Source: Hymenoscyphus infarciens (lineage: Eukaryota; Ascomycota; Leotiomycetes; Helotiales; Helotiaceae). Taken from it: 64,000 nucleotides of DNA. The notes beneath the pieces were generated by a model, which was not told the DNA's origin, made no database searches, and saw only the letters and a program-made list of their open reading frames with translations. This document shows, in pieces, positions 58,942 through 64,000 of this stretch; within the stretch, counting starts at the first letter, position 1, and every line of letters begins with the position of its first letter. The position numbers and the translations under genes were made by a program. The stretch lies in the NCBI GenBank assembly GCA_001414345.1, contig LLCB01000082.1:1-64000 (forward strand). Direction: 5' to 3'.

Positions 58942-60410
58942 TCATTTACCGCATCTTTTCAAAGCGACTCCGCCGAACCCCTCGGCGACCTCTTCGACAT
59001 CTAAGTCCTCACTCTCTTCCTCTAACCCTAGCTTAATGGCTGTCTCTACTTTTGACACCGAATTTGTTAAAGCTTCTGTTGGCAACGCCATCTTCTCCAA
59101 GCCCTTCTGCTTCGCTCTCTCTGTACCTACCTTACAGAAGTCATCAAACCAATTTGGATGCTCGTCTTTCCAAGCATTGAGTATCTCCACGGTGCAAGTG
59201 GTAGCGAAACCTTCCGGGACGAGATCCCGGTCTTCCAGCGCATATGCTAACTCTTTCGTTTGCTTTATAAACTCCTTCTCACTTCTTTTTTTGGAGTCTA
59301 CCAAGTCCTTCATCCATCCTAGATTGTCGTGTTTCCAACTCCAGATTGCCCAGGGTTCCCATGTGTTAAAACCCTTAGGGGCAATCTCGTAGTCTTCTAA
59401 CTCCCGTGCCTTTTCTCTGCGCAACTTATCATCCCAAGCTGCTCTTCTTACGTGCTCTGGTTTGTCCTTCCGACTTTCACGGCAAATTCTTGTCTTAGCT
59501 TCAGCCACAGTCTCTGAAAATCGTGGTTTGAAAGTCGGCTGAGGAATTTTATATCTAGGGTATTAGGTTTAGAGACGTTTGAGTTCTTTTGCTTCGGCGA
59601 TACAGAGATTGCTTCTGCCTCTTTTTGATTCTCCTCCTCCTTCTCCGTTTCCTTCCACTCCTCAAATTCCTTCCTGCTTCCTGCCTTTTTTGGTACGGGA
59701 TTTGGGCGATAGAGATCAGCATCCCAAGTGAATACATGACCTACATCTTCTCCAACTACGGGATTGTTAGCACACACCCATGTAACCAAGAAACCCCTGC
59801 GATACTGCGAGAAGCATAGGTAAAGGAAATAGCGGCGGGAGTTCCAAATACTCGCAGAAGAATTCCCACAAATATGCTTCCCTTCGTAGGCGATAGTATT
59901 CATCCCCTCTTCCTTCCTCTCCTCCTATGTAAGGGTAAGGGTCTCTCAAAGCCGCATCAATACGTCTCCTCACAGCTTCCATATACTCCAAAGTAAGGTG
60001 GTCACTCGTCCACCTTTTCAATAATCCTCCATATTGGTATGGCCAACCTTCATGGTCCAGATTGCAATGCCCGTTGTCCCTGTCAGGCTCGGGGCGGAGA
60101 AAGACATCCTCCTCGTACTCGTAATAATCAAGATGCTCTTCATCCACATGTCTCACTGGTGGTTCGCGAGGGAAAGGTGCTTCGGGTCCCCCTATGGCTG
60201 ACGTCAATTCAAACTCGAAGAGGGGGACGAGAAAAGAGAATTACAATAGAAGGTCCATAAATTTTTCTCCGCGCGAAATACTTGAACGGCCGAGGATGTT
60301 CTTTGATACGCTCCTTTTCTTGAAGTCCACAGAAATGACGCGTATATTGTCATGAATTGTTCCAAGGTATAGTGCTTCCTTCGGTCTCGAGTTTCGTCCA
60401 TATTTCCCAT
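58942..60410 (-). CDS. Hypothetical protein, tandem family member 2, with internal repeat
   Basis: Tentative four-exon model on the minus strand: 60410-60245, 60197-59852, 59796-59452, 59416-58942, giving 443 residues; phases agree. Exon 1 ends VQVFRAEKNLWTFY, matching VQLFNAEWLLWKFY of member 1 at the same splice position. Exon 2 has APFPREPPVRHVDEE and ends EYYRLRREAYLWEFFC. Exon 3 holds TWVCANNPVVGEDVGHVFTW and a Lys-Glu-rich stretch. The last part carries two copies of a 45-50-residue repeat: LEDYEIAPKGF and LEDRDLVPEGF, each followed by a W-rich segment. The third intron would be only 35 bp, so a frameshift is the alternative. No known family recognised. Confidence 0.5.
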
Positions 60411-60710
60411 ATCGCGGGAGGATAGTTCGGTAGATCGTCAAACATTCTGGGTGATGATTTCGTGCGCGTGGTGGTTTGGTGATGAAGTTGCATGGTTGTG
60501 GAAAGGTGTTGGGAAGCAGCTCTACCTACGCGAGTGTCCGCTATATCCACCCCAAGTTGTTTAAGCCAAGATAAATGACAGGCTTATGGTCATACTTTTC
60601 TGATCGTCTCTACATATTGGCACCATTATCCTAATTCACTCCGTACATCGCTCGAGGGGAAATCAGAATAATAAAACGAGTTGCAAGTGCATACAGAACA
60701 GTCTTAATTC

Positions 60711-61620
60711 TCACTTACTCTTCCCGGCTGAACATCCCTTACGCGCCTTCTTTTTGCGCTTGCGTTCCCGCTCTGCCGCTATCTCTCGTGCTTCCCTGGC
60801 CTTTTTTTCTCTTTCTGCCTCTTCCTCCTTTTCAAATTCGTCCTTGAAGACAAGCTCCGACTCCTCGTCGAGTATCATCTTCTCCTGTAGCCACTTCTCA
60901 AACTCCATCACATGCTTCTCAGTAAACCAGCATTCGTAGGGGTATTGGAGTTGTTGAACCTTAAGTTGTACATCTACCAAGCCTCTGATCAATCCAAGAA
61001 CGCGAGACCTCGGGCCTTTGAAAAGATCTTTTCCTTTTGCTCCAACCGTTGAATGAGGGTCAACAGTCAGAATCCTCAGCCTATCAAACCTTAGTAACGG
61101 GTAAATCGTTAGGAAAAGAGAGAGCGATTTACTTCTTCATCTTCGTACATTCACCCAACAGGGCAGCGGCATCCGTCGCACTAGCCGCATTTGGGCCCCT
61201 CCAGATTACTACCACACTCTGTATGCATTGCCGATTGTGGCTTCCAATCATGTAGATAAAGACTTGCATTTCCCAGAAACCGGGGAACACAAATTCGTTT
61301 TCGCCGTAGTAAATAGCAGTGACTTCATTGTGCGCTTGACGGCAAGTTCTCGCAAAGGCAAGGATACCCTCTGCGGGCTTGAGAAGAGCTCTGCCTGTTT
61401 CATGATCCTCTACGCGTCTGAGGAGCGTCTTGACTGGCGGGCATATAGGTTGTTGATCTTGAGGCTTGACTACTAGGTGGCGATAGATCTCGTTGCGGAT
61501 CTCCGAGGAGAATACGTGGAAGAAGCTCGGTTGGGTCAAAGTATTTGGCGAAGTAATCGGAGGGCTGGAGTTGGAAGGAGAAGAACTCTTCTTGAGTCGT
61601 TTGGATCTTCGCGGTGGCAT
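60711..61620 (-). CDS. 2EXR/F-box-like protein
   Basis: Two exons on the minus strand, 61620-61133 and 61089-60711, with a 43-bp intron having TAAC and ACTAAG ends, giving 288 residues. The ATG at 61620 starts MPPRRSKRLKK; the open frame extends upstream without another ATG. The motif FFHVFSSEIRNEIYRHLVV at about residues 33-51 matches the start of fungal 2EXR/F-box-like proteins, followed by ILAFARTCRQAHNEVTAIYYGEN, also typical. The C-terminal about 70 residues are a highly charged helix of Glu, Lys and Arg. Such proteins are a large, poorly understood fungal family. Confidence 0.75.
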
Positions 61621-62289
61621 GATGGATGTTGAGGGTGGATGTCGTGTGGATGTCGTGAAATTGAGGATGACCCTCCTCGGCTTTGCACTGGCAGGGGAGG
61701 GGTACTTATAAGGTTCCACAAAAACGCGTGTCCATGTGATCGCTTCACTACAGTCATCAAATCACTTCAATTCACCCTGAATTATAGAACAAGTTCTTAA
61801 ATCTGTAGAGGAGAACGTGTGTCAAGCATTGTAGAACTCCCACCTAGGTAGCTTACTCGCCAGAAATTAGCAATAGCTGCCTGGGTGGTAATGCGATGTG
61901 CTTGCGTCTCCGACAGCTGCCACCCTGGCCACCCTCACTCACTGCAGGTGGGCAGGTGGCTATGCCTCACGGAACTAAAGGATAACTCGAGCCATCTGTC
62001 TGCCCACCGAGATACAATTACCCTTGCATCGCATTATCGCGGGGATACCAGAGAGGGAAGAGCGAAACGTGGTTTATACGGAGCTAGCATCGGTGATATA
62101 CCCCGGCCACTCTTAAAAAGACTCAAGCTACCACTTTACTAATAATTCAACGGCAGATGCGATATATCGAGACTTCTACCTTTTCGAGCCGATCTGCCTT
62201 ACCACATCACCAGCATGCGCGAAGCCTCAACTACAAGATAAGAAGACAGAACGGGATTCGAAAGTTCGAACTAGAATAACGAGCACGGG
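61621..62289. other. Intergenic region, no gene seen
   Basis: About 670 bases of ordinary composition between the 2EXR-like gene (its promoter side) and the RIP block. No supported gene. Confidence 0.5.
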
Positions 62290-64000
62290 AATTAGACCTT
62301 AGAAGGATCTCTATTATAGCTATTCTACTATAGTATTCTATTAGAGTTTCGAGATCCTGTAATACTTCTTACTCTAGTGCTTAATTAAGAGAATAATACT
62401 TATCTGAAATCTTATTAGAATAGCTTCTTCTCTAATAAAGTTAATATACTCGAGTTTCTAGATATTAGTATTATAATTGTTATCTCTACTTTAGTAAGCG
62501 TTAGCGTGATATTTTAGTTTTTTTTATCGCTGAAATTCTTATAAAGACTATATATAAGATATATCTCGTTTTTAAAAACTTTTCTAGAGAAGTTAAAAGC
62601 TTTTTAAGATTAAGTAGAGACGTCTAAGTAGAGCGCTTATAATCTATAATATAAAAACTTATCTATATTTAGAATATTAATATAAGAGATCTTATTATAA
62701 TATTCTCTTAATTCTTCTATTTTTTAAAAGGTTTTCTCTTAGTAACTAAGCTATAAAAGTATATAAAGTATTATAGATTAGAGAGAATTCTAATTTATAA
62801 CTTTATTTTCTTTTCTTTATAAGATATACTATTATATTAAACTACTATCTTATTTTTCTTTATATATCTACTTTAATATTTATTCTATAAATATAAAATA
62901 AAAGATAATTATTCTATATCTAGTATAAGAGCCTATTTAGCTTATATAAATTATCTAAATATATATAGAGATATTTAATAAGATATTCTAAGTAGTAACC
63001 TCGTATAAGTTAGTATATATTATTAATTATTTCTTAATATATTAAGTGAACGTTTAACTCGTAGTATATACTCTAGTATATATTCTTATATATAATATAG
63101 ATAGATATAAAACATATATATATAAAGTTTTAAAGATTTATATTTCTAGAGGTCTAAATCTTTTTTTAGTAGTATATATTCTAATTATATATATACTGAG
63201 ATATACGAGGTTAAACGAGAGATTTATATAACTTTTAAATCTATATACTAAACACTAGTATATATATAGAATTAGTATATATATATATATATTACCTTCT
63301 GATTTTTGGTAGTATATATCCTAGATATATACGAGCTAAATAGACTCTAAAAGAATAAATACTAAGCGTATTATATTTTAATAAAAGAATATAATTATCT
63401 TTTAAAGCTTTTAATAACTCTCTAGTCTCTAAAGAAGAGTTTTTAAATAATATACTAGAAACTACTTTTTTCTATTATAAATTAATAATAAAAGATATAG
63501 CTAATAAATAATAGAACTACGTATAAATTAGAAGATTTCTCTAAACTAGTTAATACTATATATAAGTTTTATCTCTCTTACTTCTTTAGCTTTTATTAAT
63601 AATATATAAATAGATTTAATAATATAATAGAAGTAATTCTTATAGATTAATAAAAGCTAAAGAATAAAAGAAAAAAAGAGTTTATTCTTAGATATTTTAA
63701 AAGCTTCTATTATTCTTACTTTCTAATTAGTTTACTTTATTACTTATTTAGTAGAGTAATATTAAGTTAAAATAATAAAATATACTTATTATAATAATAT
63801 AAAATACACTTAAAAGAGATATATAGAAGTGTATTTAAAAGAGTAGATACTAGATACTATTATAGAAGAAAAGACTAAACTTATAATAGCACGAAATACA
63901 TACAACTATAGTAGAGGTATATAGGAGTACGTATAGTAGAATAACGTATATAGATACTAGGCTCTAATATAGAAGAAAATAATAACTGTCCCTCTACTAT
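62290..64000. repeat. RIP-degraded AT block at right edge
   Basis: Sharp change at about 62.29 kb to TA-dominated sequence with almost no CA or TG, as in 5.3-10.3 kb. Repeated TATATA tracts occur at 63.2-63.3 kb. No frame can be followed. It continues past the window edge. Confidence 0.75.

Overview
The window comes from a filamentous ascomycete (Pezizomycotina). The genes carry short spliceosomal introns, mostly 43-130 bp, with GT..AG ends and CTAAC/CTAAT-like branch sites. Orthologues of the fungal regulator MtfA and of PAN3, LSM7, a Rab escort protein and a FAF2/UBX protein are recognisable. Several blocks are extremely AT-rich and nearly free of CA and TG dinucleotides, as repeat-induced point mutation (RIP) leaves them. 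A leotiomycete is my best guess, but that is inference.

Layout. 1-11.7 kb is a RIP-wrecked transposon block. It holds a Ty1/copia element on the minus strand (gag-pol in one frame, about 20 substitution stops, a candidate 5' LTR) and the C-terminal end of a non-LTR (LINE-like) retrotransposon on the plus strand. Directly beside it is a divergent pair at 12.9-18.9 kb: a HeLo-like/pseudokinase protein (minus) and a kinase/Sel1/ankyrin protein (plus). Their combined architecture resembles a MLKL plus RIPK cell-death pair. Then follow a 4.7-kb gap with a 31-base C tract, mtfA (23.6-24.8 kb, minus), and an 8.6-kb gene-free region upstream of mtfA. At 33.4-37.7 kb a secreted lactonase and a secreted berberine-bridge-type FAD oxidase diverge from a shared 1-kb region and could act in sequence (sugar to lactone to acid). 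38.8-43.0 kb carries a Rab escort protein and a fungal transcription-factor-domain protein without a zinc cluster.

A small RIP island (43.7-44.5 kb) and one copy of a dispersed repeat (the other copy is at 25.4 kb) separate this from a housekeeping group: UBX-domain protein, PAN3, LSM7 and a protein with an unusually C-terminal Zn2Cys6 cluster (45.3-54.4 kb). 55.4-61.6 kb is accessory again: a small secreted cysteine-rich protein, a diverged tandem family of unknown proteins that share an intron position, and a 2EXR/F-box-like protein. 62.3-64 kb enters another RIP block.

Multi-exon models were built by reading splice sites by eye and checking that all exon phases sum to an open frame. They need transcript support. 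Long stretches listed as gene-free showed no ATG-initiated, family-like reading frame.
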